From JANQPD01 sp963715655 (GTDB taxonomy: Bacteria > Bacteroidota > Bacteroidia > Flavobacteriales > Schleiferiaceae), in the NCBI GenBank assembly GCA_963715655.1, contig OY970262.1, forward strand, positions 3,224,001 through 3,288,000: a stretch of 64,000 nucleotides of DNA, in the 5' to 3' direction. The notes below the pieces were generated by a model. The model had not been told where the DNA came from. It searched no databases and saw nothing but the letters and a program-made list of their open reading frames with translations. Of this stretch, positions 35,362 through 44,037 are shown one piece after another. Position numbers and translations under genes: made by a program. Every line of letters begins with the position of its first letter. Positions within the stretch are counted from its first letter, which is position 1.

Positions 35362-36264
35362 CTACTCACCTGCCCCTGAAACGGTTTCTTTTAAACCAGG
35401 GTAATCCGTAATAATACCGTTTACTCCCATGGCTATTAACTGGCGCGCTGCATCTTCATCATTTACCGTCCAAGGTATTACGCGCATTTCTTTATCATGC
35501 GCTTGGGCTACCATTTCTTTAGTTACCATTAAGTAGTTAGGACTAAAAATAGCTGGCGTAAAAGATAGCGGACTTAATAAAGTAGCCAAGTCGGTATTCT
35601 CACTATCTACCAAAAAAGCTAAAGGAATTTCAGGATTTAAAATATGTAAAGCTTCCAGTATTTCTACATCAAAACTTTGTAAACTCACCCGTTTTTCTTT
35701 CAGCAAATCTGTTTTACCAAGTGCGTACAAAACTACTTCTGCAAAACGTACTTGTGTGGGCTGACTAATATCCACTTGCGAAGCATCACTTTTTAATTCA
35801 ATATTGTATTTAGGCAAAAAACCATGAGTTAACCGTGCGTGCTCATCCATATTCATAATTACTTCTAATAACAGTGGCTTGTACACCGCTATGCGCTCCT
35901 GCTCAGGGAAATCACCATTACCCATACTGCCACAATCAAAGAGTTTAATCTCTTCATAACCCATAGCATATAGATTATAGGCTTCCATTGTATTAACGGT
36001 ACTACCGTTAAATTGCATACAAATATTAGGATTGATGTAAGGTTCATGAGACACCACCACCTGTCCATCACCACTAATTACTACATCAAGTTCCAGCGTT
36101 TTTATACCATTATCTAACGCATATTTAAAACCGGGTAAACTATTCTCCGGCATCTTTCCACGCGCGCCTCTATGTCCTTGCCATTCCAACTTTTCCATAG
36201 GCTGTTCATTAGAGCAAGCGCCTAAAAAACTAATGCTTAGCGCAATAATTGCAATTCTTTTCAT
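35362..36264 (-). CDS. Glycerophosphodiester phosphodiesterase lipoprotein
   Basis: A 300-residue protein with lipoprotein signal (MKRIAIIALSISFLGAC) and a GDPD TIM barrel. The catalytic signature is WQGHRGARGKMPENSLPGF, then TLELDVVISGDGQVVVSHEP with metal-binding Glu/Asp and the second His. The C-terminal strand is VIPWTVNDEDAARQLIAMGVNGIITDYP. It hydrolyses glycerophosphodiesters to glycerol-3-phosphate in the periplasm. Its ATG directly follows the stop codon of the SDR gene (TAGATG), so the two are translationally coupled. Confidence 0.93.
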   Translation of the reverse strand: MKRIAIIALSISFLGACSNEQPMEKLEWQGHRGARGKMPENSLPGFKYALDNGIKTLELDVVISGDGQVVVSHEPYINPNICMQFNGSTVNTMEAYNLYAMGYEEIKLFDCGSMGNGDFPEQERIAVYKPLLLEVIMNMDEHARLTHGFLPKYNIELKSDASQVDISQPTQVRFAEVVLYALGKTDLLKEKRVSLQSFDVEILEALHILNPEIPLAFLVDSENTDLATLLSPLSFTPAIFSPNYLMVTKEMVAQAHDKEMRVIPWTVNDEDAARQLIAMGVNGIITDYPGLKETVSGAGE

Positions 36265-37149
36265 CTAGTCCTTTTTGTTGGCTCCACGCGTTGCTTTTTC
36301 TACCCAATCCCAAGTTTCTTCAGGCACTTCTTCTAAAAAGTTCATTTGCCCTGCGCCTTGCAGCCATTCGCCACCATCAATAGTTACTACTTCACCGTTC
36401 ATATACGGGGCAAAATCTGAAACTAAATAAGCCGCCAAATTTGCCAATTCTTGATGATCTCCGGCTCTGCGTAAAGGCACTTCGTTTTCTACTTTTAATT
36501 TTTCACCTAAATCACCGGGTAGCAAGCGTGCCCAAGCACCTTTTGTAGGAAACGGCCCTGGAGCAATGGCGTTAAAACGAATACCATATTTAGCCCACTC
36601 TACCGCCAAAGAGCGCGTCATGGCCAATACTCCGGCTTTGCTCATGGCAGATGGCACCACGTAAGCAGAACCCGTGCTAGCATAGGTAGTTACAATATTT
36701 AACACCACTTTTTCGGTTTGCTTTTGTTCAATCCAGTGTTTACCAAAAGCCAAAGTGCAGTTTTTAGTACCTTTTAAAACAATGTCAATTACGGCATCAA
36801 AAGCTCCATAACTCAAGCGCTCGGTTGGCGAAATAAAATTTCCAGCAGCATTGTTTAGCAACACATCTACCTTTCCATAGGTTTCGATAATTTGTGCTAA
36901 AAAAGCTTCTACTTCTTCCGGATTACGCACATCACAGCTCGCAGCCATTACTTTTCCTCCTGTATCAGCTTCCAATTCTTTGCGCGCTTCTTCCACTTTT
37001 TCTAAGCGCCTGCCGCAAATAGCCAAGCTTGCGCCTAGTCCCAAAAAGTATTTACCCATAGATTTCCCTAATCCGGATCCTCCACCGGTAATTGCTATTA
37101 CCTTGCCTTTCAGTGCGTTTTCACGCAACATGCCCTGTGTGTGTGTCAT
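36265..37149 (-). CDS. SDR oxidoreductase, 2,4-dienoyl-CoA reductase-like
   Basis: A 294-residue short-chain dehydrogenase with the NADP-binding GKVIAITGGGSGLGKSMGKYF and the LLNNAAGNFISPTERLS segment. This last, together with AFDAVIDIVLKGT, is typical of 2,4-dienoyl-CoA reductases of beta-oxidation rather than of FabG. The Tyr/Ser/Lys region is TYASTGSAYVVPSAMSKAGV. It would reduce dienoyl-CoA intermediates from unsaturated fatty acids. It is the first gene of a two-gene unit with the GDPD lipoprotein. Confidence 0.87.
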   Translation of the reverse strand: MTHTQGMLRENALKGKVIAITGGGSGLGKSMGKYFLGLGASLAICGRRLEKVEEARKELEADTGGKVMAASCDVRNPEEVEAFLAQIIETYGKVDVLLNNAAGNFISPTERLSYGAFDAVIDIVLKGTKNCTLAFGKHWIEQKQTEKVVLNIVTTYASTGSAYVVPSAMSKAGVLAMTRSLAVEWAKYGIRFNAIAPGPFPTKGAWARLLPGDLGEKLKVENEVPLRRAGDHQELANLAAYLVSDFAPYMNGEVVTIDGGEWLQGAGQMNFLEEVPEETWDWVEKATRGANKKD

Positions 37150-37205
37150 TTTTTAGTTTTATTCAGCAGAAAAATTAACCATACGTCATACCCCAATCTC
37201 AACCG

Positions 37206-37213
37206 TTAGTTTT
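37206..37213 (+). promoter_or_regulatory. TAnnTTTG promoter box for oligopeptidase B
   Basis: TAGTTTTG, 12 bases before TTG 37226 and 36 before ATG 37250. Confidence 0.5.
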
Positions 37214-37249
37214 GCAACTTTACTATTGCTTGTAATTAGCTGCCAAAAT

Positions 37250-39310
37250 ATGGAAAACCCTTTAACAAAAGTACCCGTAGCGGAACAGATATCAAAAGAA
37301 CTTATTATGCACGGGGATACGCGCTTAGACCCCTATTACTGGTTAAATCAGCGTGAAAACCCTGCGGTAACTACGTATTTGAATGAGGAAAATGCGTATC
37401 GCGAAGGATTAATGAAGCATACCGAGCCTTTTCAAACCAGTCTTTTTGAAGAAATAAAAGGCAGAATTAAGGAAGATGATGCCTCTGTACCCTACAAAAA
37501 AAATGGATTTTGGTATTACGTACGTTTTGAAAAAGGAAAAGAACACCCTATTTATTGCCGAAGAAAAGGTAGCCTTACGGCTGAGGAAGAAATTCTTTTA
37601 GACGTAAATACCTTGGCAGAAGGTTTTGATTATTACAAAGTGGGCGGTATAAGCATTAGTCCTGATAATGAATGGTTAGCCTTTGGCGAAGACACGATAA
37701 GCCGTAGGATTTACAACATAAGATTTAGAAATTTAAAAACAGGCAATGTATTGGCTAACGAGCAACTACTGTACACCACCGGCAGCGTAGCGTGGGCGGC
37801 AGATAGTAAAACGCTTTTTTACACCGTGCGTGATAGCACGTTGCGTAGCTCGGCCATATACCGCCACACGTTGGGTGAAGATGCGCAAACCGACACTCTT
37901 ATTTTTAAGGAAGATGATGTAACCTTTAACACTGGCGTGTATAAAAGTAAATCTGAAGCCTACATTATGATTCATAGTGGCAGCACCGTTTCTGATGAAT
38001 ATCAATACCTCGATGCTACCAACCCTATGGGCAATTTTAACATGATTCAAAAGCGGGAACGCGACCTTGAATATGGCGTAGCACACTTTGAAAAGTACTG
38101 GTATATCCGCACCAATAAAGATGGTGCTGAAAATTTTAAGTTGATGCGCACCGAACTTGAGAAAGGAGCAAAACAACATTGGCAGGAGGTATTACCACAT
38201 CGCACGGAAGTGTTTTTAGAGGGCTTGGAAATTTTTGCAGATTACTTGGTAACGGAAGAGCGTGAAAATGGACTAACACGCATACATATTAAACGCTGGG
38301 ATGGTAAAAGTGAGCACAGCATTGCGTTTACCGAAGAAACGTACACGTGCAGCATTGGCAATAACCCTGATTTTGATAGCCAAATATTGCGTTATGCCTA
38401 CTCCTCTTTAACCATACCAACTTCGGTGCTAGACTATGATATGGAAGCGCGCACTGAAGAGGTGAAAAAACAACAGGAAGTAGTAGGCGGCTACAATGCC
38501 GAGGAATATGGCAGCGAGCGTATTTGGGCTAAAGCCGATGATGGTACCGCTGTACCAATTTCTTTGGTGTACAAAAAAGCATTGCGTAAACCCGATGGAA
38601 ATCCAACTTTATTGTACGGGTACGGTTCCTACGGAGCTACCATGGATCCAAGCTTTAGTAGTACTCGCCTTAGTTTGCTAGATAGAGGTTTTGTGTTTGC
38701 CATAGCCCATATTCGTGGCGGCCAATACTTAGGCAGGCAATGGTACGAAAATGGAAAAATGCTTAAAAAGCGTAACACATTTACCGATTTTATTGCTTGT
38801 GGCGAAAAGCTATTAGCGGATGATTATACTAAACCCGATGGTTTATATGCCATGGGTGGCAGTGCCGGAGGTTTGCTAATGGGTGCTGTAATAAACCTGA
38901 AACCTGAAATTTTTAAGGGAGTAATAGCAGCTGTACCTTTTGTAGATGTGGTAACTACGATGCTTGATGAAAGTATTCCGCTAACTACCGGAGAATATGA
39001 TGAATGGGGAAATCCTAATGAACCGGAATACTATCACTACATGAAAAGTTATTCTCCTTATGATAACATTGAAGCTAAAGACTATCCCGCTATGCTCGTA
39101 ACTACAGGCTTGCATGATAGCCAAGTGCAATACTGGGAACCCGCAAAATGGGTGGCACGCTTACGCGAGATGAAAACGGATAAAAATCCACTGTATCTTT
39201 TCACCAATATGGAAACCGGCCATGGTGGAGCAGCCGGTAGATTTGAAGCGTTTAAAGAAACCGCTATGGAGTATGCTTTTTTATTGGATTTAGAAGGAAT
39301 TAGTGAATGA
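37250..39310 (+). CDS. ptrB: Oligopeptidase B (S9A family)
   Basis: A 686-residue prolyl-oligopeptidase-family enzyme that cleaves short peptides after Arg/Lys. N-terminal MHGDTRLDPYYWLNQRENP is the family signature, followed by a seven-bladed propeller and a hydrolase domain with Ser in MGGSAGGLLMGA, Asp in TTGLHDSQVQYWEP and His in NMETGHGGAAGR. I use ATG 37250. The frame is open upstream to a TAG at 37154 and reads FATLLLLVISCQN just before, a perfect lipoprotein signal without an ATG, so the protein may instead be a lipoprotein started at a non-ATG codon. Confidence 0.92.
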   Translation: MENPLTKVPVAEQISKELIMHGDTRLDPYYWLNQRENPAVTTYLNEENAYREGLMKHTEPFQTSLFEEIKGRIKEDDASVPYKKNGFWYYVRFEKGKEHPIYCRRKGSLTAEEEILLDVNTLAEGFDYYKVGGISISPDNEWLAFGEDTISRRIYNIRFRNLKTGNVLANEQLLYTTGSVAWAADSKTLFYTVRDSTLRSSAIYRHTLGEDAQTDTLIFKEDDVTFNTGVYKSKSEAYIMIHSGSTVSDEYQYLDATNPMGNFNMIQKRERDLEYGVAHFEKYWYIRTNKDGAENFKLMRTELEKGAKQHWQEVLPHRTEVFLEGLEIFADYLVTEERENGLTRIHIKRWDGKSEHSIAFTEETYTCSIGNNPDFDSQILRYAYSSLTIPTSVLDYDMEARTEEVKKQQEVVGGYNAEEYGSERIWAKADDGTAVPISLVYKKALRKPDGNPTLLYGYGSYGATMDPSFSSTRLSLLDRGFVFAIAHIRGGQYLGRQWYENGKMLKKRNTFTDFIACGEKLLADDYTKPDGLYAMGGSAGGLLMGAVINLKPEIFKGVIAAVPFVDVVTTMLDESIPLTTGEYDEWGNPNEPEYYHYMKSYSPYDNIEAKDYPAMLVTTGLHDSQVQYWEPAKWVARLREMKTDKNPLYLFTNMETGHGGAAGRFEAFKETAMEYAFLLDLEGISE

Positions 39311-39339
39311 TGGGTGGCTAGAGGGTGGCGGGGTTTTGC

Positions 39340-39830
39340 CACAGATTACACTGATAACACAGATTTTATTTTGACAGTGTGCTTTCTATGTGCTCTATGT
39401 TTCTATATGTTAAAAAATACTTCTCGCAAAGGCGCAAAAAAAAGAAGCGCGCAAAGTAGCTACAAAAGGTTTCGCCACAGATTGCACCGATAACACAGAT
39501 TTTATTTTCATCGTGTGCTTTCTATGTGCTCTATGTTTCTACGTGGTAAAAACATTTCCCGCAAGGGCGCAAAAAAAAAGAAGCGCGCAGAGTAGCCACA
39601 AAAGGTTTTGCCACAGATTACACCAATAACACAGATTTTGTTTTCACTGTGTGCTTTCTATGTGCTCTATGTTTCTATGTGTTAAAAAATACTTCTCGCA
39701 AAGGCGCAAAAAAAAGAAGCGCGCAAAGTAGCTACAAAAGGTTTCGCCACAGATTACACCAATAACACAGATTTTATTTGCATCGTGTGCTTTCTATGTG
39801 CTCTATGTTTCTATGTGGTAAAAAACATTC
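39340..39830 (+). repeat. Array B of the 136-bp CACAGATTACAC repeat
   Basis: Four units begin CACAGATT(A/G)CAC at 39340, 39476, 39612 and 39748, exactly 136 bp apart; the last is partial. Each unit holds AACACAGATTTTATTT, CTATGTGCTCTATGTTTCTA, TTCTCGCAAAGGCGCAAAAA and GTAGC(T)ACAAAAGGTTT. There are no unique spacers. The array separates ptrB from the large propeller gene; a reading frame entering it (from 39785) is repeat translation. The stretch 39831-39982 holds only a weak TTAACTTGCG promoter-like sequence (about 39951). Confidence 0.9.
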
Positions 39831-39982
39831 CAAGTGACTTTCTAAAGGTTGCCCGAAAATTGTTGGCCAAACACTTTGCCCCTCCACCAAAAAATATTGC
39901 CTTCACAAAAAAAATAACATTTCCATACAAACGAAATAGCCTTAACTTGCGTTCACCCTATTGGATACAGATTATTAACGCT

Positions 39983-42900
39983 TTGAAGCAACCTTACTTC
40001 CGCATACTTTTACTGGTTATATCTTTTGTAACCCTTGCTGCCGCTCCACTTAGCGCACAATTTTACTATGGCCTTCGCCAAGAGTTTGGTAAAAACCGCT
40101 TGCAATACACCGAGTTTGATTGGGTTTTTTATCGTTTTGAACGTTATGACATTTACTTCTATCGAGGCAACGATAAATTAGCTACGCAGGTGGCACGTTT
40201 TACCGATGCTGATTTGCCACGCATTGAAAGTATTTTGGACGCTCCGCTTGACGACCGCTTGCAAATTTTAGTTTTTAATAATCTTAGTGACCTTAAACAA
40301 AGTAACGTAAACGCAAATTCTGAAGACGCCTACAATACCGGTGGTGTAACGCGTATTTCGGGTAGACGCCTGTTTTTATATTTTAATGGTGATTACAATC
40401 ATCTGCAAGAGCAACTGCGCAGCGGCCTTACCGAGGTAGTGCTTAGCAATCTTATTTACGGAAACTTTGCAGAAAGCATAAAAAATAGCACCCTTTTAAA
40501 CTTGCCAGAATGGTACACTGAAGGGCTGATAAGCTACATGGGCAAACCGTGGAGCGTGGAGGTAGATACCAAAGTGCGCGATGGATTTTTAACCGGAAAA
40601 TATAAACGCTTTAATTCACTTACGGGTGAAGATGCCGTGTACGCTGGCCACAGTATGTGGTTTTATTTGGTGCAAACGTATGGCCGTACTGTGCTTAAAA
40701 ACGTAGTATTTATGGCCATTGTAAACCGAAATATTGAAAGCGGTTTTTTGTACGTATTGGGCAAAGATTTAGATGAAATAAACAAAGGCTGGAAAGAATT
40801 TTACGAAAAGCGCTACGCCAATTTTAAAATTGATAAAAAAGATTTTGAAAAAGGTGCAATTAAGGTTAGAAAAAACCACCAAATTGTACGTATGGAAGGT
40901 AGCCCTGATGGAAAATACATAGCGTATGTAGATCAGGTTTTTGGTGAATACAAACTGTATTTATATGATATAGAGCGTGATAAAAAGAAACGCATTGTAA
41001 AAGACGGCTATAAAATTGCGCAAAATACCGATAAGAGTTATCCTATTTTAGCCTGGCACCCCAATGGCGAAATCCTTACGTTCTTTACTGAAGAAAAAGG
41101 CTTTACCTACATTAACTTTTACAACTTAAAAGACAAAAAACGAGAGAAGAAACCCTTCTTTAAGTTTGACAAAATTCTTTCTTTTGAATACGCAAAAGAT
41201 GGGAAACGCTTGGTGATTTCAGCTAGTAAAAATGGGCAAAGCGACATTTTTTTGTACACCATACTCAACACCAAAGTAGAGCAACTTACCAATGATAGTT
41301 ATAATGATTTACTGCCAAGCTTTTTTGCCGGAGACAGCAAAGTTGTTTGGAGTAGTAATAGGGTAACCGATACGCTAAAGCAAAAGGAATTAGCAATGAA
41401 ATTTCCGCGTAGCGAGCATGATCTTTTTGCCATGGAAGCTAAGGAACCGAAAGATACCAGTGTGCTTATGCGCCTTACAAATACGCCAGGTATTGATGAA
41501 GTAAAAGCTACTGAATATGCCAACGGTTATATAGGCTTTTTAAGCAATCGTAGCGGTACGCAAAATAGACATTTAATAAAAATTGACAGTGCAATAGCCT
41601 ATGTAGATACCGTTACGCATTATGAATATTTGTTTAGTGAGTATCAAGTAAGCAATGCCAAACGCAATATTGTAGATGTTATTTATGACGCTGAAAAAGG
41701 GAACATTTACGATATGGAATTGGTGAAGAAACGCTACCGAGTGTATCAATCTCCGTATTTATCTCCCAATGAATTAGGCTTGCAACCAGTTGCAGAGGAA
41801 AGACAAAGTCCTAACCCTGTGCCTGAACAAAAATTAGTAGAAGGCAGCGGAAATACTTCTCAGTATCCACTCTTTTACCCAGGCCCTGAATATTTAAATT
41901 TTGAGGTAAACATTGATGATTATGACTTTGGTACAGATGAGCCGGAAAGGCCAAGTAGAAAAGACAAAGCAAAGGGCGAGAAAAGTGTAAGTCCATTGCC
42001 AGAACCTTCGGAATTAGTGGTAGAGCAAGCAATTGAAGAAGAACCGCTAGAAATTCCGCCTAAGCGAAATTACTTTTTAAGTTTTTACAAAGATGATTTC
42101 ACTGTAAGGTTTGATAATATTTTTGAAAACCCACAATACCAACGCTTTACAGGCTTTGTAAGTGGCGATTTATTAAATAGCGGTTTTAACATGCAGTTTA
42201 AAGCCGGAGTGTTAGATTTAATGCATAACTATCAGATTACGGGTGGTTTACGCACAAACTTTCAGCCCTTAGCGGGAACAAGTATTGCGCCTAACGCGGA
42301 GTTTTACATTGGCGTGGGCGACTATAAAGACAGGTTAGACAAACAGTACACATATTATCGCAGAAGTCAGTTACTTATTACTCAACTGGGGGATTTTGAC
42401 CGTATTATAACCAATGAAGTAAGCGCAAAATATACTTGGCCATTTAACCCGGTAACTAGCTTTAGAGGCAGCGTAGCCTATAGAAATGATAAAACAACAA
42501 GCCTTTCACGCGAGCAAATAAGCTTGGAGGACAATAGTTTTACCACTGATTACGCCATTTTAAGAGCCGCTTATGTGTTTGACAATACACGCAAACTGGG
42601 TTTAAATTTATATGCCGGCACACGCTACAAAGTGTTTACCGAATATTATCGTAATTTGAGTAAATCAAACTCAGGCTTGCACACAGCAGGTGTAGATTTT
42701 AGAAACTACACCATAATACACCGCAATTTTATTTGGGCAAACCGTTTTGCTGCAGGTACTTCTTTTGGGCAAGAAAAACTGATTTACATTATGGGCGGTG
42801 TGGATAATGTATTTGTGCCGCGCTTTGAGCCTACTACACCGATTGCACAAAATGAAAACTACATTTTTCAAACGTTGGTTACCAACATGCGAGGCTTTTT

Positions 42901-43279
42901 TCAAAATAAACGCAACGGAAATAATTTTGCTGTAATAAATAGTGAGTTACGCTTCCCAATTTTTAGTTATTTACTAAACCGCCCTATAAAAAGTGATTTT
43001 ATTAAAAACTTTCAGTTGATTGGCTTTGCGGATATTGGCACCGCTTGGAATGGTGATTCACCGTACGACCCTGTAAACGCAATTAACACCAGAACAATAA
43101 ATCGGGGTAACCTAACTATTGTTTTAGACAGTCAGAAAGAACCCATTATAGCGGGTGTTGGCCCGGGCATACGTACGCGCCTGTTTGGCTATTTTCTACG
43201 TTTTGATTATGCTTGGGGTATTGAAGATGGCCGTGTACTTGATCCTCTCTTTTACTTTAGCATTAGTACTGATTTTTAG
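39983..43279 (+). CDS. Large outer-membrane protein: TolB-like propeller plus C-terminal barrel
   Basis: About 1098 residues. I place the start at TTG 39983 because it opens a signal peptide (LKQPYFRILLLVISFVTLAAAPLSAQ) and because the longer frame from 39785 lies in repeat DNA; no ATG is available. Residues ~25-290 resemble an M1/gluzincin-like region (LPEWYTEGLISYMGKPW), but the HExxH helix reads LRSGLTEVVLSNL, so it is probably inactive. TolB/PD40 blades follow (GSPDGKYIAYVD, YAKDGKRLVISASKNGQSDIF), then a Pro/Glu-rich linker, then a Bam-like surface-antigen barrel ending in YFSISTDF. Function unknown; such proteins are common in Bacteroidota outer membranes. Confidence 0.8.
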   Translation: MKQPYFRILLLVISFVTLAAAPLSAQFYYGLRQEFGKNRLQYTEFDWVFYRFERYDIYFYRGNDKLATQVARFTDADLPRIESILDAPLDDRLQILVFNNLSDLKQSNVNANSEDAYNTGGVTRISGRRLFLYFNGDYNHLQEQLRSGLTEVVLSNLIYGNFAESIKNSTLLNLPEWYTEGLISYMGKPWSVEVDTKVRDGFLTGKYKRFNSLTGEDAVYAGHSMWFYLVQTYGRTVLKNVVFMAIVNRNIESGFLYVLGKDLDEINKGWKEFYEKRYANFKIDKKDFEKGAIKVRKNHQIVRMEGSPDGKYIAYVDQVFGEYKLYLYDIERDKKKRIVKDGYKIAQNTDKSYPILAWHPNGEILTFFTEEKGFTYINFYNLKDKKREKKPFFKFDKILSFEYAKDGKRLVISASKNGQSDIFLYTILNTKVEQLTNDSYNDLLPSFFAGDSKVVWSSNRVTDTLKQKELAMKFPRSEHDLFAMEAKEPKDTSVLMRLTNTPGIDEVKATEYANGYIGFLSNRSGTQNRHLIKIDSAIAYVDTVTHYEYLFSEYQVSNAKRNIVDVIYDAEKGNIYDMELVKKRYRVYQSPYLSPNELGLQPVAEERQSPNPVPEQKLVEGSGNTSQYPLFYPGPEYLNFEVNIDDYDFGTDEPERPSRKDKAKGEKSVSPLPEPSELVVEQAIEEEPLEIPPKRNYFLSFYKDDFTVRFDNIFENPQYQRFTGFVSGDLLNSGFNMQFKAGVLDLMHNYQITGGLRTNFQPLAGTSIAPNAEFYIGVGDYKDRLDKQYTYYRRSQLLITQLGDFDRIITNEVSAKYTWPFNPVTSFRGSVAYRNDKTTSLSREQISLEDNSFTTDYAILRAAYVFDNTRKLGLNLYAGTRYKVFTEYYRNLSKSNSGLHTAGVDFRNYTIIHRNFIWANRFAAGTSFGQEKLIYIMGGVDNVFVPRFEPTTPIAQNENYIFQTLVTNMRGFFQNKRNGNNFAVINSELRFPIFSYLLNRPIKSDFIKNFQLIGFADIGTAWNGDSPYDPVNAINTRTINRGNLTIVLDSQKEPIIAGVGPGIRTRLFGYFLRFDYAWGIEDGRVLDPLFYFSISTDF

Positions 43280-43443
43280 AGGGTCACTTGAGTTTTTCAG
43301 CTTGCTAAGAAAATATAAAATTTTAATTATCAATAACTTAAGTAGCTTAAAAATTCGACCCTTTTGAGCGTAACAGATTTTTGATAAACGTTTAAACATT
43401 AGTACCAAACTATCTCGGGGCTACAAGAAAAAACACATATTAA

Positions 43444-43905
43444 ATGACCAATACCGATATTTTTAGACGCATTAGATACCTATTTGGGTTTAATGATATA
43501 CAGATGATTGCTATTTTTAAACTTGCTAACCACACGGTAACAAAAGAAAATGTAAGTGCTTGGTTAAAGAAAGATGAAGACCCCGATTTAGTAGAACTTA
43601 CCGATAAGGAGTTGAGTATTTTTTTGAACGGTTTAATCATTCAAAAGCGTGGAAAGCGAGACGGACCACAGCCAAAACCAGAAATACATCTAAGCAATAA
43701 TTTAATTCTTAGAAAGCTTAGAATTGCTTTGGATTTAAAAACCGATGACATTTTAGAGCTTTTGGCTTCTATAAATAAAAAAATAGGTAAACATGAGCTA
43801 AGTGCTTTTTTTCGTAGTCCTGATCATAAATCGTACAGACCCTGCGGTGATCAGTATTTAAGAAATTTTTTAAATGCGTTACAAGCCAAATATGCGGGTG
43901 CGTAA
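43444..43905 (+). CDS. YehS-like protein (DUF1456)
   Basis: A 153-residue protein made of two copies of the DUF1456 unit: NTDIFRRIRYLFGFNDIQMIAIF...VTKENVSAWLKKDEDPD and NNLILRKLRIALDLKTDDILELL...HELSAFFRSPDHKSY. The ending RPCGDQYLRNFLNALQAKY matches the family. No biochemical role is known to me. It stands 132 bases upstream of the DEAD-box gene. Confidence 0.9.
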   Translation: MTNTDIFRRIRYLFGFNDIQMIAIFKLANHTVTKENVSAWLKKDEDPDLVELTDKELSIFLNGLIIQKRGKRDGPQPKPEIHLSNNLILRKLRIALDLKTDDILELLASINKKIGKHELSAFFRSPDHKSYRPCGDQYLRNFLNALQAKYAGA

Positions 43906-44037
43906 AAGGGTGCGGATTTTTATATAAAAAAGTGTGCTTCAATATGCCTATTAAATAAAAAAAAGCTGAAGTTTATGGCTTGAAGTTTATTAGCAAGAGT
44001 GCGCGCATTAGACGTTTTTTCTTAAGTACTTTACCGC

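Noticed and set aside
39340..39830. Regular repeats that might be a CRISPR array
   Set aside because: Units of 136 bp are contiguous and repeat over their whole length; there are no short repeats with unique spacers and no cas genes.
39785..39982. N-terminal extension of the propeller-barrel protein starting MCFLCALCFYVVK
   Set aside because: This part is translated tandem-repeat DNA (the same peptide appears in array C at 51355-51540); the signal peptide begins at 39983.
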